Source of the DNA: Ianthella basta
Lineage: Eukaryota; Porifera; Demospongiae; Verongiida; Ianthellidae
DNA length: 64,000 nt
NCBI GenBank assembly: GCA_964019415.1
Contig: OZ025884.1
Location: 3,231,193-3,295,192 of the forward strand
Direction: 5' to 3'
Of the stretch, positions 1 to 13,300 are shown in pieces. The notes under the pieces are model-generated. The model was not told the DNA's origin. It did not search any database and saw only the letters and a list, made by a program, of their open reading frames with translations. The stretch's first letter is position 1. The number at the start of each line of letters is the position of its first letter. A program made the translations under genes and the position numbers.

Positions 1-1490
1 GCCCTAATCCCTATGCATGTGCCATGTAACCATTGTGTGTACTGTTCCATTTCCTTATTACCTCTTCTGATGGCAGTCCAGCAGAAATTCAATTAAATGC
101 TGGCGTTATGAGAAGCACCTTAATGCATACAGTCTAATGGACCCGTATATTTCTGTTTCCAGTTGCAGAATGGGAAAACTGTATGCAGACATCAGGATCA
201 CTTGTGACAGCACACAGAGAGATCTGAGCAAGCAGTGAGCAATCTAGAGACAGTGGCAGTGTATGATGACAATGACATGCTCATACAAATGCCAACGGCT
301 GAGACAACAGCAGAGACAGTTGACATTGAGGGAACATCTCCTTCCTAACATCAGCATGGTGAGAATTCATTAACTGATGCTGCCACTTCCACTTCATTTG
401 CATCAGCGACATCTCGCTACCTGCAATGAGTGCGTAAAGAATCTGACCGGTTTCACCCCTCACTTCAGTAGTTGCTGTATTCATGTTTACCTGCTTACGA
501 TCATGTCACTGATTGCACTTGCTTGTAGCCATTTTCTTAAGGGAGGGGAAGTGTATTGTGCATGGTGTGTGTTTGTGGTTACTGCATGCATGCTTGTAAT
601 CTCTAGTATTCCTTAGTATATGCATAAATGTAATTACGCATGCTCAGTTTTGTAAAAACTGTTGTTGTGTGGTTGATCATTGATTTGCCAAGTCTTGGTC
701 CATATGTTGCCTGGGTTATTTGTTGTTGGTTCAACAGTGTTAGACAGGAGAACACCACAGATGCTCACTTACATTGCCTGGAAAGACCTGTCCCAGAAAG
801 TAGCTAGTTTTGGGGAGTGTGTTTGCATTACCTATCCTGAGTCATGGTGTTGGACCTGTGTGTGTGCTAGCCCAGAGAAGATTGAGGTGCTTCTTTACAT
901 TACATACACGACCTGACCTGTCCCAAAGAAGCCCTGAGGGAGTCCATTTGCAATAACCTAACTTGCCGCTTAACCTTACCACAAAGTAAAGTGTGGCTAA
1001 ATCTGTGTGCTGCTCATATCCTCAAGGACAAGAGGGGTGTATGTGTGCATGGCCGACCTTTATCTGCCCCAAATGACATGCAACATATACTACACAGTAC
1101 TCTAGTTAACACCCTGCACAAGAAAGACATGCACATTGACAGATGAGATGCAGGGCCTTATCACTCGACACTGATTCCCCATGGCTGTCTGGATGCTTTG
1201 ATGAAGTTGGTGCAAATATTAGCTACTGCATGCCTATAGTGTATACAAGGTTGAGCAATGTCTGATCTATATAGTCTCTTTGGTCTTCATCAAAAGCAAA
1301 ACTAGGAAAGCTAGCTAGCTATGGCAGCCCAAGACAGACCGAGTTCAGCGTAGTCTTAACATGTCTCCGTACATTGACGACTGAAATGGCCATAGGCCCA
1401 TAGGTGCACCTGATTGATGGCGCACTCTACGTACTTGGACAAAGCATAGATCCTCGGACAAGGGCTTTCTGTTCGATAGAATAGTGGCCG
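1..1490. other. Unassigned sequence, no gene supported
   Basis: Short open frames exist on both strands, but none has recognisable domains, convincing splice sites or a copy elsewhere in the window. The segment lies before the duplicated COMMD10-like block and I see nothing in it that can be named. Confidence 0.4.
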
Positions 1491-1499
1491 ATTAACAGG

Positions 1500-2833
1500 T
1501 AGCTACGTACGCATTCAAACCAAGTGATACAAGCTTATCTACACACGAATCCACATGAAAGGAATTGTCCTTCCGTCCAAGCTGATTGGCAGTTCTACAT
1601 TTTCCCGAGAAACGCATTTCTCACACCACCACTGTCCAGTAGCCACGTAGACAATGATGGTTCTACTGTTCTCTTTAAATTTAACAGGGCATCACCGAAA
1701 CAGACAAGTTACCCCGATCACACACAACCAACCTGTCAGCAAACTTACTTAAGGGCGTTAACAGTAGTGGTTCACGCTCCAAGTCCAAGGAGTCACGTCA
1801 GTGGTAGCCAGCGGGAGGGAGATGGGAGATCAAGACGGAGGTGACGAGGAGGATGGGGATCAACTATGAATGTCATTAAGAGCGGCAGCAGCAACATGGC
1901 GTCGATGCCGTGATGAATGAAGCCATTGCATCACTTATTAGGAAACTGTGCATCACTGCCGCGCCGGATAGACATACCTGTGCAAGACTCGACCATAGAC
2001 ACGCGTGTGCAAAACACGACCCGTATTACCTCTTCGCGTCCTGTTATTGCTGATGATCTACCGCCTCAGCTAGCGTCCTTTGGCTGTCTGCATCAGGTGG
2101 ACGTTCAGCTAGCTAACTGGCAGACCACGAAGCACAACTTGGCATTTCCCAAGTGTGCATAGTGACTGTTACATGAATTCTTCAACGTTAGCTGAAGGGT
2201 CAAGTGACTGTGAGTATAGCTTCAGTGATTTGCTGTCCTGTGATTGTGTAGTAGCTAGCTAGTCCACAGAGCAGTGCACAGACTCCTCCTTTATCTCTCC
2301 AATTGCAATGCATGCCCTGCTCAGAGTGATTAATTATATATATGTGACAGGTAACAGACTGTGGGTGGGTGGACACGTGAGGGGTGTGCATGCACCCAGT
2401 GTCGCTGTACCAGTTGGTGGGTGTGTTTCAATGTGCTGGTGGTGCTGTCTGTCTATCTCCTTCCATCATATATAGGGATATTATAGCTACATTACACCCA
2501 GTGAAGGAATGTGTGCTCCTCTATATGTGCATGGTGCGCAGAGCATAAATAGCTATATATGCATGTCATGGTCATATGCTATGGCCACAAGACCAGCTAG
2601 CCACGTACACCTCTTCCAGGAAATGGTAGAATGCATTTCCTCCAACTTGTAGTAGTGTGTTTGATATTGATTGGCATATATTCTCATCAGATGCCCCTTC
2701 ATAGTGCAGTCCCTAATTGTAGTACACCACACTTGTAGGATGTGTTCAGAATGAATGTTTTCTTCCATGTATATCTCTCCTTTGTACACAGCTGGAGTCC
2801 ATTCAGGAGCAGTTGGATGGTCTGAGCAGCTAA
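1500..2833 (+). pseudogene. Decayed duplicate of the COMMD10-like region
   Basis: Several stretches match the 40.3-45.0 kb region in the same order. Positions 1660-1780 match about 40345-40510, 2345-2470 match about 41120-41240, 2570-2660 match about 42130-42220, and 2735-2833 match about 44863-44961. The last stretch holds a good acceptor (AG at 2790-2791) followed by a 14-codon terminal exon at 2792-2833 encoding LESIQEQLDGLSS and a stop. This is the COMMD10-type C-terminus. The two upstream COMM-domain exons present at 44.2-44.6 kb are absent here, so the copy cannot make a complete COMM domain. It ends about 590 bp from the stop codon of NLR gene A, in convergent orientation, as the second copy does with gene C. 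Confidence 0.6.
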
Positions 2834-3424
2834 AACATATATACTCTCACTGGACATGTGCACCATGCACATCAAGGCAGGAGTATATAATTATACTAAT
2901 GTATGACAACACTAGCTGTGTCCTGTATATTATATACGTAAAACGTTAACGTTGTGAATAAATATGCATGGCATGTTTAATTATAAATTAAAATTATTAT
3001 GCCAGATGCAGCATGTGACTGTGACTATTATTTGTGCATGACATGGGAATTTGAAGCTTAAGGGTGCCCAGCTGCATGGGGTTAGGTCTTTGTGCAGATT
3101 AACCAGGCACAGGAATATCTTGTGTGAATACTTAAGGATAGTAACAGTTACTGTATTGCAATATATATTGGCTGCACAGCTAGCTTGTAGGGTGCACTGC
3201 CAGTATAGCGGTATATGGCCACCTGCGTTGAGCACATGCAAATTCAATGTAAAAGTTGCATTTTGTTGCAATTGCTGTGTGTTTTCACCTTAAGTACATT
3301 GAGAGGATGCAAATGGTACAGAAGAACAACATGACTTCAATAAAACAATACATTGTGTGATACTAGAAAGATTACACATTGACTGGAATTGAGTTAATCG
3401 GCAAGGTCAATAACAGAATTCATG
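2834..3424. other. Convergent intergenic spacer
   Basis: AT-rich spacer between the COMMD10-like terminal exon on the plus strand and the stop codon of NLR gene A on the minus strand. It probably holds the 3' UTRs of both transcripts. I see no further gene. Confidence 0.4.
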
Positions 3425-6302
3425 CTACTGCAAAGTGGATCTGACATTAACAGTTAGTGCAGTGTTGGAACGCAGCATGTCACTCACTAACTCCACTAAC
3501 TCTTTTGGTACCCTCAACAGTGTTATTTCTCTGAGTGATGGGTTTCTACTGAACCCAGCAGCCAGGGCTCTGCTAGCTCTGGAACTGTTGTCCATATTCA
3601 CCTTCACCTTGACTACTTGAGCATAACTGGCTGCTTCCTCCAGCTGTGGCCAGTTCTCTTCACTTAACCACTCCTATGCATAGACAACATAACACAACCC
3701 AAGAGTAATGAGGTGATAGCTTACAAGAACAACAAACATTGTGTATGGCTTCAGGGGTAGGTTACTGGTGGGCACAAAATGGCCGTCCAACAGGCACATG
3801 AGATGGGTAGGGTACATGCATCTACTGTGGGTGCACTCCACATCTATACACGCCAACAATCAATGGGCGCAGTCACAAAGGAAGTCTGCTAATTTACAGC
3901 CACGTAATACTGCGTCACTATAATGATGCCATTAGCATCAACAACTGTGACATGCAGCCGCGTCAACCACACTCTAGCACTGTGTCATCACTCCTGACTG
4001 TTCATACTGCAATACTACATGTGGTCAGTGAATGTGTGCACGAGGATACAGTGAAAAGGAACTTGAAGCTGTCAAACCATGCACAGCCAGTGCGCATAAT
4101 GGACAGAGTGCCATATAAAATGGATGCTAGAGATTGGAATGGGACCTTAATCAGTGTAGGGGAAGCAAGTAGGCTACTATTTTGTTCCAAGGAACAGACT
4201 AAGGGATTGTGGCCTGAGGGGGGGGGGGGGGGGGGGGGGCTGCCCATTTTAGGGGGACCACTTTCGGGAGGGAGTCTGTCAGGGGATCACACATTTGTGG
4301 TGTCTCTTATGGGGCGCTTTAAAGGTGGTCTTTAAAGGGTGGGTCAATAGCAGTGCTGCAGTATCGGACATGACAGCTCTTGATATGAAACATCACTCGA
4401 CACATTGACAATAGACACACATACTGCAGTGTACCAACAGAAAACAAGCACAAACACTACACACAACATGTGCACTGACAACACACAATGACAAAGACAC
4501 ATACGTACTGTAGTAATGTACCAACACCACGTGGGGGTGCTGGTGGTCTGGAACACAGGCAAGCACAAGATTGAAGGGCAAAGCTATTGGGATGACCTAT
4601 TTGACACACACATGGGGATGTAGTACAGTGATTACTGTACTACGTCTCCATGTGTGTGCACATGTGTCAAATTGGCACTACTGTAGCAATGATGAAGCAA
4701 ATGAAGTGTACACTGTACATACCCACGGTGGATACGTCACTTGGGCACTTTGCAGAGGTGAGACTCGGCATGCCATTGCTTGGAACACTGGAACAGGGTT
4801 CAATTCAAAGATGACAAGTGTCCTCAACTGCAACATGTTTTGAACACAAGTGGCCACAGCTGAAGGTGTCTGTTCACCATTTGACAAATCTAAGTGTAGA
4901 AAAACACAGCATAAATCGACACAACTGAAAGTGGTTGACATTGAGGGTCCAATCACTAGATGACCAAGGCACCTGATTGCTGAATACCATATCTAAGATA
5001 GTAAAAACACAGCAATCACTGGTTTCTAATGTCAACATGGCATTTGTCGAAATTAACTGTTTGGAGAGTTGTCCAATCAACACAGCAGACACTGATTATG
5101 TACACAGCCAAAACATGTTGAGTGTGTAAGGGTGGTTAGGGGAGGGGCAGTGCTTCCAATTGTTAGTAAGCAGGAAAACCCAACTTTGCAGCTGTCTGAT
5201 AACGGCTGTTTGACTATGGTCTGCGCAAAAAGGATGTCTGGGCAGATTCGTTGGGCAGAATGGAATGCGTAAGGGCCCTGGTGACGTCAATTAAAATGGC
5301 AGCTCCACGTAGACTAAAAAATGCAGCGTGATCTTCTACAGCAGGGCAGCTAAGCACACCATCTCCCTAAGTTAACATGCCCCAGGTAGCCATGAACTGG
5401 GATGGAACATTTTGAGGTGATTCCGTCAGCGCTGTTGCTTTGTATAGGGACAAATAAACAGAGATCACATGCACTATAGTAAGACGACTTGCTAGGCAGC
5501 TTTAACAATTCCATTTCTGACAGTCAGGAAGCAAGTTAAGAACAGGACAAATAAACACAAATGCAGCAACAAAGGAAAGGGAGGTGGCAGGCAAACAACA
5601 AAGCAGTTATGGCCAACAAGACATTCACAAGATTGCTTTCGACTTCTGTATTGCGGTGACAGAGATGTGAGTACTGACATCCAACACCCATGCTTAGCTA
5701 CTTTGCTGATTCAGCACAATTTGAGTTGTTACCAATGGCCCAACCCATACATGTACATACCCTACTTGCTAGCTATAGTATTATTGCAGGCATGTGTGAT
5801 ACTGGTAAGGCTCACCTGTAACATGAAGATGGGTTATTGAACAGTTGTCCTTGACTCCGTTTAGTATAGGGAGTAGGGTGCTGTCAGCAAACAGCTTAAA
5901 TCTCTTCAGCCGACAGTGAGCAGCCATCTTTTCTAGAACACTGCTGTCCTGCATCTATAGAAATGCCAGTGATGTAAAGCGATGCATCTCAAACTGATTC
6001 ACACATTTCATCTCACAGTGGGGAGTAAAACGGCACATGTTAGTAGCTAGCTACATAAATAGGAGGAAGCCACACAGTATAGATTCACGTAAAGTGGTCC
6101 TTCAGAGTCCACACCACATAACCATAAAGTATACCAGATGAACATGCATTACTTACTTCAACAACACTGAGGAGGGTAAGAACCAACTCCTCCAATGGTC
6201 TGTAGCCAAAGACCTCAGCGATTGCATCTGAAGTGCAGCTTCCTTTCACCCTCAGCTTCAACTTCTTCAGTGACCCAGCAGCCTCACACAAAACTCTGGC
6301 AT
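3425..6302 (-). CDS. NLR A LRR exons and terminal exon
   Basis: Exons 6302-6157 (phase 1-0), 5954-5816 (0-1), 4889-4723 (1-0) and 3673-3425 (ends at TAG). Each encodes leucine-rich repeat units such as SLKKLKLRV and PLEELVLTLL, then SLREITLLRVPKELVELV in the last exon. The ligand-sensing region is short, four to six repeats. The terminal exon is 83 codons, like that of gene C and shorter than in B (91) and D (93). Confidence 0.8.
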
Positions 6303-9300
6303 CTACGTGAATAAGGGAACAAGGGAGAATGGAGGAACACAAACCACACCTGGCACAGACTACATATGTACTAAAGTGAACAAAAAGTGTATGGGTGACT
6401 TGTATATATAGTTTATACAATTACGATTAAAAGAGACACTGATGAAGTGGCACATGCACAAATCCTTACAGCATGGATAATTATAACAACAAAGAGTGTG
6501 GTCCCATTGACTCACCTTCAGCGGAGAACTGGACCACACTTAGTGACAGTGACTGTAAAGCAGGATTAGAGCTCACAACTGAACATACATGACGGAAACT
6601 GGTGGGGGATAAGGAATGCAATCTGACTGTTGGCGTGTGTAGTTCAGTCAGGTGCTTGCACTTGGTGAGGCAGTGGCAAAGTGCCATGGTGTCAAAAGGA
6701 GTGAGGTACAAATAAAAGGTGAGACAACTGTTCAACTGAGTTACAATGCTCTTGGTGAGAGACTCATTCTGAGACTCAAACAAAGCATGAAATACATACA
6801 AAAGATTAGGACTGTCAATGTTACATTCTGATGGCAGGTCATCACCTGTGGCAAAGATGGCCTCGTTGACCTCTGCTGACTTGAGTCGTGTTAGACCGGC
6901 AAAGAATTTCAGAACCACTGCAAACTTGGGATTGTGGCGGTTCTTCCTCCAGAAGGCAGCTTGTTCTGCCTCGGGCAACAGGGAGAGATGATAGGCAGCA
7001 AAGTACTCCTGCTTCGTGGTGTGGCTGAAGTTAAGCGTAGTTGAAGAGCCATCCTGGTTGGGGTGCAAATGAAGTAGGCCCAGAAAAGATGAATCCTCCA
7101 GGATCTCGTCATGTTTGACTGTGGCATGGAAGACACGACGCACTTCATCTTCTTGGAAGATATAGTCAGGCGGTTCCTGGGTCAGACCATTGAAGGCGAG
7201 GATACCGAAGGATGACGACAGGTGTTTAACATCAGGTGGGAGGTCGGTGAGAGATGAGTCAATTCGGTATACTTTCTTCACTTTCTGTTTCTCTCGAGTG
7301 ATGGTCATTGCAACAGAGGATTTATAGCACTCTGTCATTGTTGCAGGGAATGTTGACCTGCCTGCAACGCCATGCTCATAGACAGAACACAAGATTAGTA
7401 AATTCATTGGTATATAAGCACCTCCCATGAGGTCTGGACGGGCCCTCAGATCGGACAACATAGTCTCCCCTTTGCCCAGTTCACTCTTGAAGAAGTCCTT
7501 CACGTACGACTCCACTGCTGCCTCATCAAATCCGAGAATCTCGTAGAAGACAGTCCTGTGCTCTTGTAGTAGGGGACAACCACCGGGACGAGTAGACACT
7601 ATGAAGTGTGCTTGAGGAAGAAGCCGGCCTTCCAGGAGTACTCCTAGGAGGGATCCCTCGGGGCTGGCCATCAGGCCACGGACCTCATCTGCTCCGTCAA
7701 AAATCATCAACATATTCTGCCCTTCACTCTCCAACAGTGCTTCTGTTGAGGCAGAGCATTTATTCCCTCTAATGTAATACTGAAGAAGTTGTTCCAAGTT
7801 GGCATCACTGTCATGTTTCAGTGCTTCTGACACGGCCTTGTCACGCAGAGGGAAGAACAGGACGAGGGAATAGTCGCTCGGTTCATCGCTGGCCACTTTT
7901 TGACAAAGGTGCTTAAGGAAAGTGGTTTTACCTGTACCGGGCTGCCCAAAAATGATCCTGGTTTGCTGAGGTCCTTTCTTAAGGAAATCACTGACTGTCA
8001 ATTGTTCAGTTATTCCCTCTGACAGTCGTAAGCCACAATTGCGATATTGTTTCAGAAACTCGCTCGGGTCAACGTCTCCCTTCTTTCTCGGTTGAGGGTC
8101 ATTCTGCAGTACAGCTACTTTTGTAAACTGTAGCTCACGTGGCCCTTCTGTGAGGGGCAGCCGCTGGTACCTGCTGTAGGCAAGTCTCCTTGCATGCTGG
8201 AGTGGCTCTGGGAGGACAGGACACACCTCCACCTACAGGGGAAGGGGAGGGGGAGGGGAATGAAATTTTCAGCGAGGATGCAAAATTAATGCACAAAACA
8301 GAATTAGCTTCCCTAGCAAGAAGTATTGCATGACATTGCATAGGCACATTACTACATCATAGAACTGAAAGAAAGGCATTGTCAAGCAATTTCACATAGA
8401 ATACTGTAGAAGTAAATGAAACAGAACATTTCAGCCGTGGAGATCTACTTCAGCTGTCAGCAAAAACAGTTGAAGGCCTCTACAGATATGTACAGTGTGG
8501 GGCATGTAAAGTGTGAGGTGTGTACAATGTGGGGTGTGTACAGTGTGGGGCATGTACAGTGTGGGGCGTGTACAGTGTGGGGCGTGTACAGAGTGGGGTG
8601 TGTACAGTGTGGGGTGTGTACAGTGTGGGGCGTGTACAGTGTGGGGCGTGTACAGTGTGGGGTGTGTACAGAGTGGGGTGTGTACAGTGTGGGGCGTGTA
8701 CAGTGTGGGGTGTGTACAGAGTGGGGTGTGTACAGTGTGGGGCGTGTACAGTGTGGGGCGTGCACAGTGTGGGGTATGTACAGTGTGGGGCGTGTACACA
8801 CATCAGCTTTGTACAAGAGAGTGAATTGCACAGTCAACAGACTTCAATGGCACACTACAGCCACACCAACACTGCAGGTAGTTATCAAAACTCACTTGGG
8901 ACAGCTGGGAGTCCCCTCCACTGCCTTGCCCTGCTGCAACAACCACATTGATCTTGATACACCTGCCTTCGGTGAGTGTGCTCCCAGCAATGACGACTGG
9001 AGACACATCATGGGAAGGCTCTGTGTAAGGGACAGCACACACACACAGAGAGAGAGAGAGAGAAAGAGAGAGAGAATGAGACAGAGAAGATGAGCTATGC
9101 TTTCAATACTGCAAGAGTTACAATACAGTACAGTAATTATACAGTTGTCTGTTATCAGAGAAAGAACACAACTACACTTGCTGCATGATGAAGCCATTCC
9201 TTAAGAGAACAAAGTGTGCAATATCAAGACACAATACAAAGTGTGCAATATTATATCACTTGGGTGTGCATTTGCCTTCTAAGAGCACCCGGCCCATCTA

Positions 9301-10269
9301 AGAGCCCCCTTCTAGGCATATATAACAATCCCACTGCATACAACAAATTGCTTTGAAAATTCTTTGAAAAATCAAGGTGGGAAACTAGTGGCTGCATACT
9401 CACTTATAATACAAGTAAGAGATTTCCCTAAAAGTCAGTTTGACCAACTCCCAGTGTCCTGTCCTAATCACAGAAGCTAGCATGAAGTAAAGGTTGGCTC
9501 TTCATTAGTTAGCACAGGCCCGTTGGGCAGCTACCCAATTCAGTCCTTCCCAATGCATCACCCACGTTTTCCATATCTTTAGTGCCAATTATAAGGTAAG
9601 TGTGCAAAGCTGGGGCGCTCAGCTCTATTATAGCCCTTGGACACTTTGTGCCCTTGTGCAATAAATGAGCCAGCACCGTTGTGGCCATGTTATATATACA
9701 ACCAACAGGGAAATGTCACCTGTCAGTCTATTATAAGTATACATGAAAGGAGGTGCTGAGTGGCCGCTACAAGTTCAGTCCACTATTCAGCTAGCACTCA
9801 ACGAACCTTTTCCCTGTATCTCCATTCTGTCCACTCTCTGACAGAGAGAGTCCTGTCCTCTCTGAAGGTCTTGGATGGCTGTGCTCTGTGAGTCCTGCCC
9901 TCTCTGAAGGTCCTCCACTTTCATTTCAACGCATTTCAGCCTCTTCACAACAGCTATTAATGAAGGACAAGCATATATGAAGGGAACATCCTACTGCACT
10001 GAGACTGACACAGTACTCACAAAGCACTCACACGTATTATGTACAGTATAGTGTGTAAGTATAGGATCACACACATATAAAAGAATCATTATGCACACAC
10101 AGAACTGAGTCTTACATGTCAACTCAGTCTCCAAGTGTTTCATCTCTCTCAAGAGCTCCTCTCTTTGCTGACCCAGCTCTTGATACAACTCATCAACTTC
10201 CCCTAATTCTGCAACAGATCAAACAAAACACAGGGTGACAAGTGCACATACTCAAGCAGCAGGTATATT

Positions 10270-10311
<42 letters not shown>

Positions 10312-13300
10312 CCTCACCCAGCAACTCGCTCATATGATAGCACACCCTCCTAAACAAACACCATACTCAAACCTAACCAGTACACCCCACATATATTCAA
10401 TAACCACAAAACACAGTGAAATTCGTATACACCCACAGTACACCTGCCCGCACAAATACCACCCACACAATTATCACCAATCTTGCACAGCCAGACTGTC
10501 TGTTAGTCTAGCGTGCAGCCCCATTTCGCCCCTGGGCGCTTGCGTCCGAAGCTAAGCGCCCCCAGGCGGAGAGGGGCTAGCTTGCTAGACTAACTGTCTG
10601 TTCACTCTGACCTGACAAAATGGCAGCCTGCCTACATGAGACTACCCCTCTTGCACAATACTACTAGCCACACCCACAACACTCCTGTACACAATACCTT
10701 TATAATATGCACACTTGGACACCACCCTACAGGGTGTTAAGCACACAAGTAAACCCCTCCAACACACTTACATGTACACACATATACATACACACCTTCC
10801 ATTGCATGCTTCAACTCGTCCAGTGCCTTCTGGAAAAGCTCTAGCACAGCTCTTTCATCAGAGAACCTTCTTCTAAAGTCTTCAGCTGAAGTGAGGAGAC
10901 ACACACATTGCCCTACTTTAGACAGACAGCATGCCCAACATTGACTGCACAGTGTAACGCACAGAAGAGTAGGCACTGAGAGAGCTACTCGGATCAAGCG
11001 TCTTGACCAGCTACACACACTATATACTATGTACTTGCAAACTACATATTATAAGCTGTGAGGTGAGTGTGAGCAGGTGTTCATTGTACACATGTCACAA
11101 GATGTTCATGTTCATAATAGCTTCAGCCTTAATCCTGGTAAAAGTATTCTTGCACAACCAGACGGCCATTTTGTTGACTCTGCTGAGTCAGCACCAAACA
11201 GTGGTCTGCTTATGCTGAAACACAAACACCATCAGTTCAACTTGGATTAGCTGTGAGCACACTTTGGGAGACATTCACATAGGAACACATAAGCTTATTG
11301 TCTTCCAGAGTGTTCTGTTGATACCTTAAGAGTGTTCCACAGCAATGTACTCTATGTTTATATATTATAGCAATTTGGAGTGCATTGAATTTGTCACCCT
11401 AGCATGAGGGTGTGAAGCTCCCAAGGGCAAGTGTGACAAACTAGGTACACTCCAACTTGCTATGATATGAATGGCTTGTATCCAGGTCACACAACACATC
11501 TTTTTTTGATGTGCTGCATGTATTTGAACTAAGGTGCAAGATTACGTACAGGTTTCATATACCATGAGGCCTGGGAGAGCAGTCAAGCCTCAACTATTCT
11601 ACAATTGACCCGTTATTAGCAAATAAATTTGTCAATTGTATTCCTACTAATATAGCAAAGAGCATGATATTTGAGGCAAATGTGCCCTAATGATAATCCA
11701 GCAGTGTACCATTCACAGATCGCTGAAGGGCTTGTGTCTGTATGAATGTGTTTCAAGGAACACCAGGAAGGCCTGCCCAGTATTCTATCTGGACAAGTGG
11801 CAATGCCACAACAGCATGCAGTCTAGTTCCAGTGTACAACTCGCAGTGCTGCAGAAGCAGCTCAAATTCAACCCCTGAAGTAGCCATATCTAGCTTCTTT
11901 GAATCAATCACCAACTTTCACATTAATATTCAAGTCTTCACTGGGCACCTGGGTGCTTGGGGTGATATCACACATCAGGTGCCATGGTACAACTACTCGT
12001 TTGGGTAGTTATAGTATGCCACATGACTGGGCTTCAGATTCGCCCTGCTGTCGGTGCCTTTGATGAGTCACGTATTCAGGACACAACACAGCTTATGCTA
12101 TGTATATAACCCTCTGTAACCTTCCATGGAATTAGTGGAACTCACTGCAAGCTGCTTCCTTCAGTTTGGTCAAATAGCCGTCAGAGTCCTCTTTGGGACA
12201 GTAGGGGCGTAGAGCTTGCTCTATCAGACACTGTACAGCCGCCACACATTGTGTGAATTCATCATACGACACCTCTGTCTTTGAGCGATGGTAGAGTGAG
12301 TTCCTTGACTGCCTCACTTTAACAATGTCTGCCACCTCTGGCTGTGGAAGGTAAACGGGATGAGGTTTGGCTGCCATATACTTTGTAATCTTGTTTGGCA
12401 GATCTCGGTCATTGGCCATTGTTCTACTCACTGCAATAACCCGGGTATCACTGAGTGCTTCTGTTACAACACACTCCACTACCCCCTCAGCAGGTGATGC
12501 TCCCGTGACATTGACACTGAACCCCTCCCAAGTCTTGCAGTCAGTTCTCTCTGACATGCTCACGTCAAAGTAGTCTATGGCACTGCCCTTTCTGCTGCAC
12601 CCTTGGGTCACTGTGGCTTCACATGAAGCATCTGAAGGCTCCATCACTGCGGACAGTGCTGCGGTCAAGATGGTGACGTCCCACTCTGTGGCAGGTTTCC
12701 GTTTCACTGCTGCGCAGGAGAAATCCTGGACTCGTGGATTCTTCTCCATCACAGTGGCTAACCATCTTCTGTGATCCCTACCACCGTCCCATGGCTTACT
12801 GCCAAACCTCTTTTGAAAACCCTTGTTCAGTGTGATGTGGTGTGTTAGCACATCCAGCAGGATCTTGGGCACCAGGTCAGTGAAGATGTACACAAGCTGG
12901 AAGAAGCGAACACTGAACAAGAGACAGGAGAAGAGAAGGAGGTGAAACTGTTACAATGATTGTACAAATTGCTAGGTGGATGTCAAACAAAGGACCTTGC
13001 CCCGTGTTATACACCAGATCCATTTCACACTCCACTGGAGGTAGGTGCAATTTGGCTACACAAGACTGGACCATTGTACAAGTTTGCTGATACTGTTAGT
13101 CCCTACGTATACTAAAAACCAACCGAGGAAGCACCTTCCCCTGTTCAGTGACCTCAGATCTCGAACACATGCTCATTAGCTAAAAGGGAATATGACCAGC
13201 TATAAAGGACAATCAACACCTCCAGCTCCAGCCATCCTATCACAATTTCCCCAACAGTAAGGTCATGTAGTCCGCGTCTATACTCCCGAAAACACTGTGT

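Noticed and set aside
8416-9093. 225-residue plus-strand frame and overlapping frames in the 8.4-9.1 kb repeat
   Set aside because: It is a translation of the 16-bp minisatellite; the unit is open in several frames on both strands. Real exons of gene A flank it on the minus strand.
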